Origin: Inia geoffrensis
Taxonomy: Eukaryota; Chordata; Mammalia; Artiodactyla; Iniidae
Direction of reading: 5' to 3'
DNA: 64,000 bases
NCBI GenBank assembly: GCA_036417435.1
Contig: CM070913.1
Span: 20,056,680-20,120,679 of the forward strand
This document shows positions 46,600-56,235 of this stretch, piece after piece (positions within the stretch are counted from its first letter, which is position 1; each line of letters starts with the position of its first letter). A program made the translations under genes and the position numbers. Under the pieces are notes generated by a model. It searched no databases, had not been told where the DNA came from, and saw only the letters and a list, made by a program, of their open reading frames with translations.

Positions 46600-46611
46600 C
46601 AAAGTAAGAGT

Positions 46612-47049
46612 GGTATAATTAAGGGTCACTGGGTAAATCTTGGTAAAACTTTTTGGGGTACTTCCTAGAGAGTGAGAAAAATGAGCGACTCTAATGATTG
46701 GATAACAAATCCCGCTGCAAGTCAAATGGTTTCCAGTTCTCTGCCTTGAGCAAAACTGAAGGAGTTCTTAACTAAATTGTCATCTGATAGGTGAAAAGTA
46801 CGATTTTTGGCATACGACTTAGAAGGAGCTCAAAGGATTGAGTGCTACTGCTATAAGAGAATTCCTCCCTGTTTCTACCTACTTTTAATGTAAGGCAATG
46901 TTTGCCAGCACTTGAATGTATAAAACAAAGTATGAGAATGCAGTTGTTGCCAAACCTGTCTCATTCATCCCCAAATACATGAGTTCATTGGAAAAAACAC
47001 AAAAACACACCCCTTCATCTACCTCATTGACATATGCACCATTCCAATT
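46612..47049. other. Unassigned sequence
   Basis: AT-rich with no recognised repeat, exon or RNA gene. Confidence 0.4.
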
Positions 47050-47300
47050 TCTGTCCCCATCTTCACGTTGCCTTCTCCTTGGTGTGTGCGTGTCAAGTCT
47101 GTCTATGCCTCCCTCCACAAGGATAAACGTGATTGCCTTTAGGGCACAAATAATGCAGGATAGTAGCTCCATCTCAAGATCCTTAGCACAATGACACTTG
47201 CAAAGACCCTTTTTCCAAATAATAAAACATTGACAGTTTTCAGGGGTTAGGACCCACTATCTTTGGGAGCCATTATTTGGTCTACTAAACCTGGTAAAGT
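47050..47300 (-). mobile_element. MaLR-type LTR fragment, antisense
   Basis: TTGCCTTCTCCTTGGTGTGT, ATTGCCTTTAGGGCACAAAT, ATCTCAAGATCCTTAGCACA and TCTTTGGGAGCCATTATTTG match, in order, the family of 9636-10003. Confidence 0.65.
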
Positions 47301-47860
47301 GATGTTAGCCTGGTTGTAACAAGCAGTCCATCAGTTACTGAAACTTATATGCTGTGTGGGTGCTGGTCACAGGGTTCCTAAATGGCCACAGGGTTACCTC
47401 CAACTACCAACAACCCTCAACTTGACGGCCCCTCAAACTCCAGGTGTCTGCCTGAGATATATAGAAATCTGGAGGAAGATATTTCAGACCCTTGTTATAG
47501 GGGGATGTATGGATGGAAATAGGCCAGTGGGTTCCAGAACTTAGTCTGGAAGGGAATGGTGTGGGTTCACAAGGGAGAAAGGGAGATTCATTCATCAAAT
47601 ACTGCTCTATGCCAAGGATGTCATGTTACAATGGCCAGGGATTCCTGGAAGCCTAGGTATCCTCAGGGTGTTTCTGTGTCAAGGAAGAACAATTTTCTAG
47701 GCCACAGAGTGACTCTTTGAGGGCCCCCGTTGAGCTGGACAATCTGTAGCCGTATCTCCTAAATGTGCCCCCGGAATGGTGGTGAGAAAAGAGAGGAGAA
47801 GAGGACAAGGGGAAGCAGAAGAGAACAGGACTTCATGCTTTGTTTTGGATGCTGTTGCAG

Positions 47861-48034
47861 AAGAAAGCCAAATGATGAGAGAGACGGGATGCGAAATCTT
47901 GATGGAGACCCTCCATCTCTGCGGTACTTCCAGTGGACAAACGGACTCGAGCAGCAATTATTCTATGTCTTTCAAGACAGCCACACACGTGGGTTACTAT
48001 TTTGGGGAACTTCTCTGTGAAGACCCTGCATGTG
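47861..48034 (+). CDS. Candidate coding exon 2 of the chain (174 bp)
   Basis: The acceptor is TTTGTTTTGGATGCTGTTGCAG ending at 47860 (last 20 bases: TGTTTTGGATGCTGTTGCAG). The donor is TGTG|GTAAGC at 48035. The one frame open across the whole segment starts in phase 1 and ends in phase 1, as do its neighbours; the other two frames contain stops. The product is Cys- and Ser-rich, with YYFGELLCEDPAC at the end. No signal peptide, membrane span or known domain is visible and I do not recognise the protein. The flanks have no repeat overlap. Confidence 0.45.
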
Positions 48035-48592
48035 GTAAGCCGCCATTAAACATTTGTTGATGTCTTGGTGTTTCCACTCTGAAAGGAAGGGCCTCAGCCA
48101 TGCAAAATACTTTACTCTGGGTAGATGGTGGACCCTTTTCATTCTTTCCTGACATTTGCTGCCCTGAGAACCCTGAGATTCTAATTCAGGCAATTTCACA
48201 TTGTGTTTGGATTAGCACTGAACTCTTTTGAACCAACACAGATGGTGGATAAAGGGTTTTCTTTGGGGTTTTAAAAGCATCGTCTCTATCCATTTGTGGT
48301 GTTTAGTCCATTCTGAGTCAATCAATTCAGATAAATGACCCAACGCTTTACCCCTTTAGTAATCTTTTGATTTATGTTCTCAATGCTTCTAAGCCATTTT
48401 GCATTTTTTTTTATCATCCACTCCTTCACACACACACACATGCGTGCACGCACAGACACACACAGTGTGCTGTTCCTCATAACTTGGTGCCAGCTGCAAT
48501 GTGACTAGTAGGCAATTACAGTTTCCTCTTGAGAGTCAATGGAATATTAAGTGTTAAGAGTCCTCTAATTAGGTGTGAGTGTTTGGGTAATG
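48035..48592. other. Unassigned; small CA-rich tract
   Basis: 48428-48470 is an imperfect (CA)n tract with TG/CG interruptions. The rest shows no feature. Confidence 0.5.
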
Positions 48593-48713
48593 GGTTTTTT
48601 TTTTGGCCACGCCCCTGCGCTGGGCAGGTTCCTAGGTCCCCACCCAGGGATGGAAGCCACGCACCCTGCAGTGGAAGCACAGAGTCTTAACCACTGGACC
48701 GCCAGGGAAGTCC
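48593..48713 (-). mobile_element. CHR-1-type SINE
   Basis: An antisense copy: T run, TTGGCCACGCCCC, then ACTGGACCGCCAGGGAAGTC and CC. No clear target duplication was seen. Confidence 0.9.
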
Positions 48714-48984
48714 CTACCTACTATAATCCTTCCAGGGCAGAACCAAACCAGGGCCTCTCCTGACTAGCCCAGAGGGTGCACAGTTGAAATCTAGGTCTGG
48801 CTCTGGTACTAATCCACTATGTGACTTCTCTGCCCACAGGACTTAGCCCGGCAGTTCTCTGCCTGGGGCTTTGTGCCTTGCCTTCTACCTGAGTCTTCTC
48901 CCCTGGGTGTCAGATCCCAGCCTTCACGCCACCCTTCAGGGATGGCTTTCCTGCCCCTGAGTCTAGAGTAGATTCCCCTGCTAC

Positions 48985-49220
48985 GTGACTATTCATCCAT
49001 TTATTTGAGTACCTAATGCATCCCACGTGACGTGCTAGACGCTGGGCGCGTAGTGTGACAAGAACGCGGCCCCCATGGAGCGTGGGCACCGAGTGGGGAG
49101 GGGGGATGGGCGTCAGACACACAACACTGCCCTCAATAGAGCCCAACCGTGATAAGTGCACCAAAGGCAAAGAGTGGGGTACGATGAGGAAATTCACCGA
49201 GAACATAAAGGCACTGACCT
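48985..49220 (-). mobile_element. L2 LINE 3' end, antisense
   Basis: TTTATTTGAGTACCTAATGC, ACGTGCTAGACGCTGGGCGC and AACCGTGATAAGTGCACCAA are the complement of L2 3' sequence. Confidence 0.65.
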
Positions 49221-50115
49221 CACTCAGACCTCAGGTCCACGTGAGGCGGTGGGAGCCCCGTGGCCATTCTTCCCCAGGCGAATACCCCACAGCTCTTTCT
49301 CTGATCCTTTCTTGAAACACTACGTACAAGGCCTACTGAGCATCAGCACGTGATGTGGCTCTGCTCCCAGCCCCGGGCCTCACCAATCCTAGCCACCGTC
49401 TAGCCTGCGGTGGGCACAGGCTTTGTATGAGGCTCGAGTACTGCTAGGAGTTTAGGAGATTAATTGACTGGGATCAGCAGAAGATGCTACGAGGTTAATC
49501 ACTGGGAGCAGGCTGTGATGGGTGATCAGGGACTCGACCGTGAAGCCGGAACAGGGAGCTGAGTAAAGGAAAGGTCTGTGTGCAAACATAAACTGTGGTG
49601 GGTTCCTAGTTTCTCTTTCAGTGAATGCTGGAAAGATGGCAGCCAGTGGCTGTGCCTGTCATAGTCCACAGCTGATGGAACTACAGATGAAGGAGACAAA
49701 CACCTTACTAAGCTGGGCTAGAGTGTTGGGTCTTGCAGCCACGGTTGACTGGGCCAGAGGGAGCACCCATCCCACGGTGGACCAATCAGAATGCTTCTGC
49801 AGGGTTTTCCAAATTGGAGCTAAGGAAAGGGGCCAACAGTCTGGTCCCAGGAAGGGAGGTCCTGTGGAGGAAGCCAGTCTGCAATAGCAGAAAGGAGGAG
49901 AGAAGGGAGGTGTTGTGAAGAAAAACAGCACAGGTGTGAGACAGAGAGAGAGGAAGCGAGAAGGAGAAACAGGGAGAGCAAGATGATAAAGAATGATTGA
50001 GCCATTATTCTTGGCATTATTCTAGGGGTTTCTGAGGCTCAGAAGGACCCCCTACCTTTACCATGACTTGGTTGTTTAATTCCTTAAAAAAAATCCTTCC
50101 TTTCTCTAAACCGGA
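49221..50115. other. Unassigned; possible old repeat at 49620-49900
   Basis: 49780-49830 (GGACCAATCAGAATGCTTCT) resembles a dispersed retroelement remnant that I cannot name. A GA-rich patch lies at 49940-49980. Confidence 0.35.
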
Positions 50116-50130
50116 TTCAGTAGTGTTTTT

Positions 50131-50466
50131 TTTGTTTTTGTTTTTTTTGGCTGTGTTGGGTCTTCACTGCTGCACATGGGCTTTCTCTAGTTGCAGTGAG
50201 CAAGGGCTACTCTTCATTGCTGTGTGCAGGCTTCTCATTGCGGTGGCTTTTTGTTGCAGAGCACGGACTCTAGCTGCACGGGCTTCAGCAGCTGTGGCAC
50301 GAGGGCTCAGTAGTTGCGGCTCGCAGGTTCTAGAGCGCAGGCTCAGTAGTTGTGGCTCACGGGCTTAGTTGCTCGACAGCTTGTGGGATCTTCCCAGACC
50401 AGGGCTCAAGCCCGTGTCTCCGGCATTGACAGCTGGATTCTTAAATACTGCACCACAGGGAAGTCC
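50131..50466 (-). mobile_element. Long CHR SINE
   Basis: A full antisense long-form copy (GGCTGTGTTGGGTCTTCACT at the tail side, CACAGGGAAGTCC at the head). Duplication TTCAGTAGTGTTTTT (50116-50130) and CTCAGTTGTGTTTTT (50467-50481). Confidence 0.93.
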
Positions 50467-50724
50467 CTCAGTTGTGTTTTTGTTACTCAGTATCCCAGAG
50501 AGTCCAAATGAGAGTAGAGTATCAGCTAGAGGGCAAAAGGCGGGCCGGGACACACACAGCTCCAGGCAATGACGCCAAACACTCAGTGACACAATTCAGT
50601 GACACAATTCAGCCAAGTCACTCCCACTTCGGTAATTATTACTTCAGAGAAATTATTTGAAGATATTATTTTGAACAAACTAATATCTCACAGATATCCA
50701 ATGTTGACCTTGATTATTTTATTA

Positions 50725-50880
50725 TAATTCTAATTCAACATAATTTAGCAAATATTTCTTAAGCGCCTAGTAAACATCTAGAACATAATCCTGTTCTAGG
50801 AACCTGAAAGAAGGCAATGGCCAAAAGAGACAGAAATCTCTATCTCCCATTCTAGCAGGGGATAAATAAACCTGAATACA
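50725..50880 (-). mobile_element. L2 LINE 3' end, antisense
   Basis: TAGCAAATATTTCTTAAGCG, TAATCCTGTTCTAGGAACC and CATTCTAGCAGGGGATAAAT match the complement of the L2 3' end. Confidence 0.65.
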
Positions 50881-51075
50881 TACATATATCTATGTGTAAT
50901 ATCCTTTGGCTTTTCATTCTTAATATTAGCTGTATGCAAACTATTAAACCAAAATGCATTTACAAATTTTTGAAAAGCTATAAAATTGATCACATTAAAA
51001 TTAACAACATAATTTCATATGGCAAATGATATTATTGTGCTAAAATTAAACTGTTTCGATTGGGTTTAATTGTAG

Positions 51076-51297
51076 AAAGATATAGCTTGGAGTCTGGTTG
51101 TATACTTGATCTTTTTCTGTGTTTTGGTCTCAATAAGGCTAATGATTGTGTGTATTATAAAGAATTGCATAAATATATTCAAGATTCTGCTAGTTTAGAA
51201 TGTAAGACCTCAAGTCTTTTTTGCAAGCAGAATTCAAATGCAGGTTTTAGTTATGGGTCACCTGATTACTCTGTAAAACTATCTCATTCATCTGAAG
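51076..51297 (+). CDS. Candidate coding exon 3 of the chain (222 bp)
   Basis: The surrounding frame is open for 97 codons (51030-51320) in AT-rich DNA, where stops should come about every 14 codons by my estimate. A strong donor, GAAG|GTAAGA, follows at 51298. The acceptor GTTTAATTGTAG ending at 51075 has only a modest pyrimidine tract. Entry and exit are both phase 1; 222 bp is 74 codons. The product has several Cys and Tyr residues (for example ILDLFLCFGLNKANDCVYY and NAGFSYGSPDYSVKL) and becomes hydrophilic and Ser-rich. No family is recognised. This is the best single coding segment in the window. Confidence 0.5.
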
Positions 51298-51489
51298 GTA
51301 AGACTCGCCAGCTTGAATTATGAAACTCAGCATTGAATGGGTAGCTACTCCATATACTGCTGGTAGTAAGAGCAGAAAAATTTTCCCTTTCCCTTTGCCT
51401 GGTTATTACCATAGTTGTTCCTAATGAGCTGTTTTGGCAATTGGTCTGTGCAAGGAAGCGTAAGCATCTTCACTTGTGATTAAGAGAGT

Positions 51490-51715
51490 TGTTAGTATTT
51501 AATAAGTACCAGGAGCTCTTCTAAATGCTTTATGGGAATCAACTCAGCCAAGCCTCCAACAGCCCTTCAAAACAGGTACTTCTGTCTGTCTCTATGTACA
51601 GATGAGGGGACACTGAGACATAGAAAGGTAGGGTAACTTGCCCAAGGTCAGCCACAGAGTAAGTGACAGAGCTGGGATTTGAACCCAGGCAAGTATGGCT
51701 CTAGAGCCTACCATC
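51490..51715 (-). mobile_element. MIR SINE, antisense
   Basis: A nearly full MIR: AGTACCAGGAGCTCTTCTAA, ACAGATGAGGGGACACTGAG, GTAACTTGCCCAAGGTCAGC, GAGCTGGGATTTGAACCCAG. It lies in the putative intron between candidate exons 3 and 4. Confidence 0.92.
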
Positions 51716-51957
51716 CAAATCCCTTCAGGATACTGCCGCCGAATGTGGTAGCAACTATCACAATGTAAGTTCTTCATAATCTGGCAGGAGGGTGATCCTG
51801 GGTGCCCTGTTACGACTCCATTCCCCCACCAATTTTCTCTCCTGGAACTACTGAGAAACATTCATTTATCCATCAAAGCTTTACGTCATTTGGCCTCCAT
51901 TGGGCTAGAATAGATGAAAAATGCAGTTGCACATTCTGACACTAAAGTTACATAGAT

Positions 51958-52189
51958 CAGGGGTCAACAAACCATGACCTGCGGGTCAAATCTTGCCTGC
52001 TGCCTGATTTTGTAACTAAAGTTTGATTATGAGCACAGCCACGCTCATTCATCTGTGTCATTTATGTACCGTCTATGTCTGTGTTTGCACTCCAGGGCTG
52101 AGTTATGTAGTCGCAATAGAAACCACATGACCCCAAAGCCTCAAATATTTCCTACCTGGCCCTTTACACAAAAAGTTTGATGACTCTTT
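51958..52189 (+). mobile_element. Non-autonomous hAT-type DNA transposon
   Basis: The left terminus is CAGGGGTCAACAAACC and the right terminus is GTTTGATGACTCTTT. Interior blocks (GCGGGTCAAATCTTGCCTGC, CCTGGCCCTTTACACAAAAA) match a well-known mammalian element. The 8-bp flanks ACATAGAT and ATCTAGAT agree at 6 of 8 bases. It ends 40 bp before candidate exon 4. Confidence 0.85.
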
Positions 52190-52229
52190 ATCTAGATGAA
52201 ATTAATTATGTTCCTATTATTGTTTATAG

Positions 52230-52294
52230 ACTCTCATCAAAATGAGAACACAGAATTTCCCGTAGAGAACTCAGGGGACTTGGATGTCAGTTAA
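52230..52294 (+). CDS. Candidate last coding exon of the chain, with stop
   Basis: The acceptor TTCCTATTATTGTTTATAG ends at 52229. Joined to exon 3 the split codon is GAC, and the frame continues SHQNENTEFPVENSGDLDVS to a TAA at 52292-52294. The hydrophilic, acidic end fits a C-terminal tail. The first AATAAA after the stop is at 53405-53410, beyond an MLT1 LTR, so a 3' UTR would have to cross that repeat or use a variant signal. The exon is too short for its open frame alone to count. Confidence 0.4.
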
Positions 52295-52439
52295 AGAAAC
52301 ATTTTAGAAGTTAGTTATGGGAAATGCAGGCTTTGGGTATTTTAGTGACTTTGAGAGGCAGAGCAAAGTAAAGCACTCCTTTTGTTGTTGTTGTTGGAGG
52401 AATTTGTAAACTGAATGCACTACCCATTCTGAGGGCCCT

Positions 52440-53282
52440 GAGTAGCTCTTCACACATGGCAGGCACATTTCTACATTTGGACCAGGACCTGTAATGCCAT
52501 CTCCTCAACATGTGTAGGAGTGTACTTCCTACCTCCCTTGTTGGTTGGATGGGGCCATGTGATTCTTCTGGTCAGTGAGTCCTGAGCAGAAGTGATTTGT
52601 GTCTTTTTGAGCTGGAGCATTTAATGATCAGTACAAGACCCTCCTGAATTCTTTCTTTCCAACACAACAATTGGTGACATTCAAGATGGTGGCTGCCCCA
52701 TGAGCCAGGCTTCCTAACTGACCATCGTTAGCAAGGCCTTCTTACCCATGGATGCTTAGCGTGAGCAAGCTATGAACCTCTGTGTGAGTTTGCTAGGGCT
52801 GTCATAACAAAACACCACAGTTTGGATGGTTCAACCACAGATATTGATTTTCTCATGGTTCCACCGGTTAGAAGTCTGAGCGCAAAATGTCAGCAGCGTT
52901 GGTTCCTTCTGAGGCTGTGAGGGAGGAATCTGTTCCAAGCCTCTCTCCTTGGCTTGTAGATAATCATCTTCTCTTTTTATCTTCATATCGTCTTCCATCT
53001 GTGTGTTTCTGTGTCCAAATTTTCTTATGAGAACACCAGTCATACTGGATTAGAACCCATCCTAATGACCTCATTTTAGTTTAGTTACCCCTTAAAGACC
53101 TTTTCTCCAGACATGGTTGCATTCTCAGAGACTGGGACCTAGGACTACAACATATAAATTTGGGGGGGGTGGGGGAAGAGGACAAAGTCCAACCCATAAC
53201 AAGCTTTATTGTTTTAAGCTACTGAGATTTGGGCGTTGTCAGTCACCACAGCATAACCCAGACTATTCTGACTAATACAAAG
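52440..53282 (+). mobile_element. MLT1 LTR, split by another LTR
   Basis: The left part (CTTGTTGGTTGGATGGGGCC, GAGCAGAAGTGATTTGTGTC) and the right part (CTTTATTGTTTTAAGCTACT, CATAACCCAGACTATTCTGA) are two pieces of one MLT1. A MaLR-type LTR in the other orientation separates them. Confidence 0.8.
52784..53205 (-). mobile_element. MaLR-type LTR nested in MLT1
   Basis: It starts TGAGTTTGCTAGGGCTGTCA and has GTGTCCAAATTTTCTTATGA and CATCCTAATGACCTCATTTT in the middle. It ends in a G-rich run and CCAACCCATAACA. It inserted after the MLT1 and is therefore younger than it. Confidence 0.75.
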
Positions 53283-53900
53283 GAACAATCACCTAGAGAC
53301 TCAAAATGACAGCTTCTTTGAGTTGTCTATGCATACTTATGGCCCTATTAAAAACCACATGGGGGACTTTATTATTTTTTTAAGTTACATGTGTCACAAG
53401 CATGAATAAATTAGCCCACAGCAGTATTCTTAGAGCTGGAACATTATTTTCTTTTTCCATTTTAGGCAGCTGAGGACCAGAAAAGACGAATGTCTCTCTC
53501 TGGCAGACAGGGAAGCCCCAGCCCCAGGATGACTCCCAGTCATGTGCACATGCCAGCAGCCTGGCCTTCTTCCTGCCTCACCGGGACCCCAGATGGCCCT
53601 GCCAGTCACCCAGGCAGCCTTTCCTCCCCTCTGGCTAGACCTCTCAGTGACTCCATAGAGCCTGTCAGGCCTCCTTAATGGTTATGAACTTGAGATACCT
53701 CATGCTCACTGAGAAGTTACCATCTGACTTCTGACAGATTAATTCATTAATCACCTGTTTGAGTTTTTCCACTTAATATTAAACCTCACATCCTATTTCC
53801 TCATGGTTATGAATTGGTCAGAGAGCTTAGAGGCGGCTCACTCCTTCTCCAGGGGGCATCCTTCAGACTCTGAGGGATTCCCCAGGGAAGGAAAATACTC
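53283..53900. other. Unassigned sequence
   Basis: A short pyrimidine tract and AG at 53448-53464 (TTTTCTTTTTCCATTTTAG) looks acceptor-like. The open frame after it (53490-53678) has no donor and only weak coding character. It is not called. Confidence 0.4.
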
Positions 53901-53904
53901 TCTG

Positions 53905-54020
53905 TATTAGTTACCTGTAGCTGCTGTAACAATGATCACAAGCTTGGTGACTAGAAACAAACAAACCAAAAAAGGGTGTTCTCTCACAGTTCTGGAGGCT
54001 AGAAGTCCAAAATCAAGGTG
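53905..54020 (-). mobile_element. MaLR-type LTR 3' end, antisense
   Basis: TATTAGTTACCTGTAGCTGC, then TCTCACAGTTCTGGAGGCTA and GAAGTCCAAAATCAAGGTGT. It breaks off at an AT-rich low-complexity patch. Confidence 0.65.
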
Positions 54021-54027
54021 TCATCTT

Positions 54028-54172
54028 GATTGGGTAATTATTAATGAGTACCCAATTAATAATGGGTAATTATTAGTAAATATTATTAGTAATACTTATC
54101 TGTACTAGTATGTTATAATAGTAATATTACATTAATAATATTATCTTACATTATATTACAGTAAAATGCTGT
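54028..54172. repeat. AT-rich low-complexity DNA
   Basis: Built of TAAT/ATTA steps with short inverted repeats such as GGTAATTATTAATGAGTACC. No gene. Confidence 0.9.
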
Positions 54173-54280
54173 CATTTATTTAGTGCCTACAACTGGCTAG
54201 GCACTGTGCTAGTTTCTTATAAATTTCCCCATTTGATTTTCAAAATCAGCAATACATGTTCAGGACAAGGAAAACTTGTT
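54173..54280 (-). mobile_element. MIR SINE fragment, antisense
   Basis: TTTATTTAGTGCCTACAACT, GGCTAGGCACTGTGCTAG and AATTTCCCCATTTGATTTTC match MIR 3' complement. Confidence 0.6.
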
Positions 54281-54298
54281 TAAAAGTGGTTCTCTTGA

Positions 54299-54452
54299 GG
54301 AATAAAAAATAAAAATAAAATACCTCTCCCTTAGAGGGACTTCCCTGGTGGCCTAGCGGTTAAGACGCTGCACTTCCAGTGCCTCCACTGTAGGGAGAAC
54401 TAAGATCCCACATGCCACTTGGTGCAGCCAAAAGATATAAATAAATAAAACA
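54299..54452 (+). mobile_element. CHR-1-type SINE with a 5' extension
   Basis: The SINE proper starts near 54336 (GGGACTTCCCTGGTGGCCTA) with a short internal deletion and ends in ATAAATAAAACA. The duplication TAAAAGTGGTTCTCTTGA (54281-54298) and TAAAAGTGATTCTCTTGA (54454-54471) also encloses about 37 non-SINE bases before the head. Confidence 0.8.
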
Positions 54453-54644
54453 GTAAAAGTGATTCTCTTGAAAAAAATCTAAAGGTGTCAACTGACCACA
54501 AGCCCGGTTAGTGAGTAACATCCTCAGCATGTGTGGCTGCAAAAGGGGGGCACAAATGAAAGCTGTTTTCATGACACTGTGGTGACTAGATCAAGGGTAG
54601 TAAATGGACCGAATTTAGCAAGAGGCTCCTCCTCGCACCCCACC

Positions 54645-55085
54645 TTTTGTCTTTTTTAAAAAATATGGTTGTTTACAATATTGTGTTAGCTTCAGGTATA
54701 CAGCAAAGTGATTCAGTTATACATATATTTTTCCTATTATTTTCCATTTTAGGTTATTATAAGATATTGAATATAGTTCCCTGTGCTATATAGTAAATCC
54801 TTGTTGCTTGTCTATGTTATATATAGTAGTTTGTATCTGTTAATCCCACACTCCTAATTTATCCCCCCACCTTTTCCCCTTTGTTAACCATAAGTTTGTT
54901 TTCTATGTCTGTGGGTCTGTTTCTGTTTTGTATAGTTCGTTTGTATCATTTTTTCAGATTCCAGATGTAAGTGATATCATACACTTGTCTTTCTTTGTCT
55001 GACTTACTTCACTTCATATGATAATCTCTAGGTCCGTCCATGCTGCTGCCGATGGCATTATTTCATTCTTTTTTAAGGCTGAGTA
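54645..55085 (-). mobile_element. L1 3' end, antisense, 5'-truncated
   Basis: Same 3' UTR segment as at 3555 and 13518: TTACAATATTGTGTTAGCTT, GTTCCCTGTGCTATATAGTA, CTGACTTACTTCACTTCATA, ATGGCATTATTTCATTC. Confidence 0.92.
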
Positions 55086-55560
55086 AATCAAAATATCTCC
55101 ATTGGATCCTGGCTGGCTTCTTCCTCCTTGGAGAAGGCTTGAAATTTCTGGGAGAAAAGCTTGAATCTCCCCCTTTAGCTCTCTCTCCCTCCACATTAAC
55201 ACAACCCTGGAGCAGCCACCCCTGGGCTCCAGGTCATGACCCTGACTTCCTCCTGGGGCACCCCAAAGTCCTCCTCCCACCAAGAATGGCCCAGCCCCCC
55301 AAGTTATAACCATTTGACTCCTACTCCAGGAGCTGGCTGCACCTCTTTCTGCTTGAGTCCCTCTTCCTTGAGGGTCTGTCCAGGAATGAAGACCAATGAA
55401 GATGGGGTAAAAGGAAGGAGATCTGACTCCTGATGCTAAGCATTAAAAGAGAGGCAAACAGAATGGGGTGGGAGTCGACCACCAGGCCAGGTGGGAACAG
55501 CTGGAGGAGAAGGAGGTATTCAACTTAGAGAAGACTTTGGGGATCTCAAGAGCTGAACCC
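55086..55560. other. Unassigned sequence
   Basis: C/T-rich with overlapping short frames. No repeat or exon is recognised. Confidence 0.4.
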
Positions 55561-55575
55561 AAATAATGATCATTC

Positions 55576-55695
55576 CTTAAAAAATTTTTTTTTGGCCACA
55601 CCCCACGGGATCTTAGTTCCCTGGCCAGGGATCAAACCTGGGCCCCCTGCAGTGGACGCGCAGCGTCCCAACTACTGGACTACTAGGGAATTCCC
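55576..55695 (-). mobile_element. CHR-1-type SINE
   Basis: An antisense copy with duplication AAATAATGATCATTC (55561-55575) and AAATAACGATCATTC (55696-55710). Confidence 0.95.
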
Positions 55696-55734
55696 AAATA
55701 ACGATCATTCTAATTGCCATCTCTTGGATAAATA

Positions 55735-55905
55735 CTTGGTTCCAGGCTCTATTCTCCATGTTTTACGTACATCATGCTTATTTACTTTAACTTTCACAAG
55801 AACCTTCTGAAAATTCAAGGCCGCTCCTTAAAGATAAGTAAATCAAGGCAACGAGGGCTTAAGCAACTGATTTGAGATCCAACAGTTAAGTTAATGTCGA
55901 GGCCA
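55735..55905 (-). mobile_element. MIR SINE, antisense
   Basis: TTCCAGGCTCTATTCTCCAT, TTAACTTTCACAAGAACCTT and GGCTTAAGCAACTGATTTGA follow MIR complement with heavy divergence. Confidence 0.55.
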
Positions 55906-56039
55906 GCATTCTTCCCTGGGAAGGTGTAACTCCACTCTATCACCATCCAGAGGGAGAGAGCAAAGAAGTGTATTATGTTTCACAACAGAAGACGAATGTA
56001 GGAACAACGGGCCAGTGTTCCAGGTAAGCAGACTGCCGG

Positions 56040-56235
56040 CTCTGTGCAGCGGAGAATTCTATAACAGTTAAAGTTGTCCGGTAGCAGGTGGGCAGCCTTG
56101 AGGCGCCCTAAGACTCCTGTCACAGAGCGACCAAGCAGAAGTCAACAACCATCTGCTGTGGATACATTAAGGAATTCCTCCCTGGCATGAAGTTTGGGCC
56201 GGGAAAACGTGCTGAGAGGCTCTATGTGCTTCTTT
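56040..56235 (+). mobile_element. L3/CR1 LINE 3' remnant
   Basis: TTCTATAACAGTTAAAGTTG, AGCAGAAGTCAACAACCATC, TGGATACATTAAGGAATTCC and TCCCTGGCATGAAG resemble the CR1-like L3 3' end. Confidence 0.5.
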
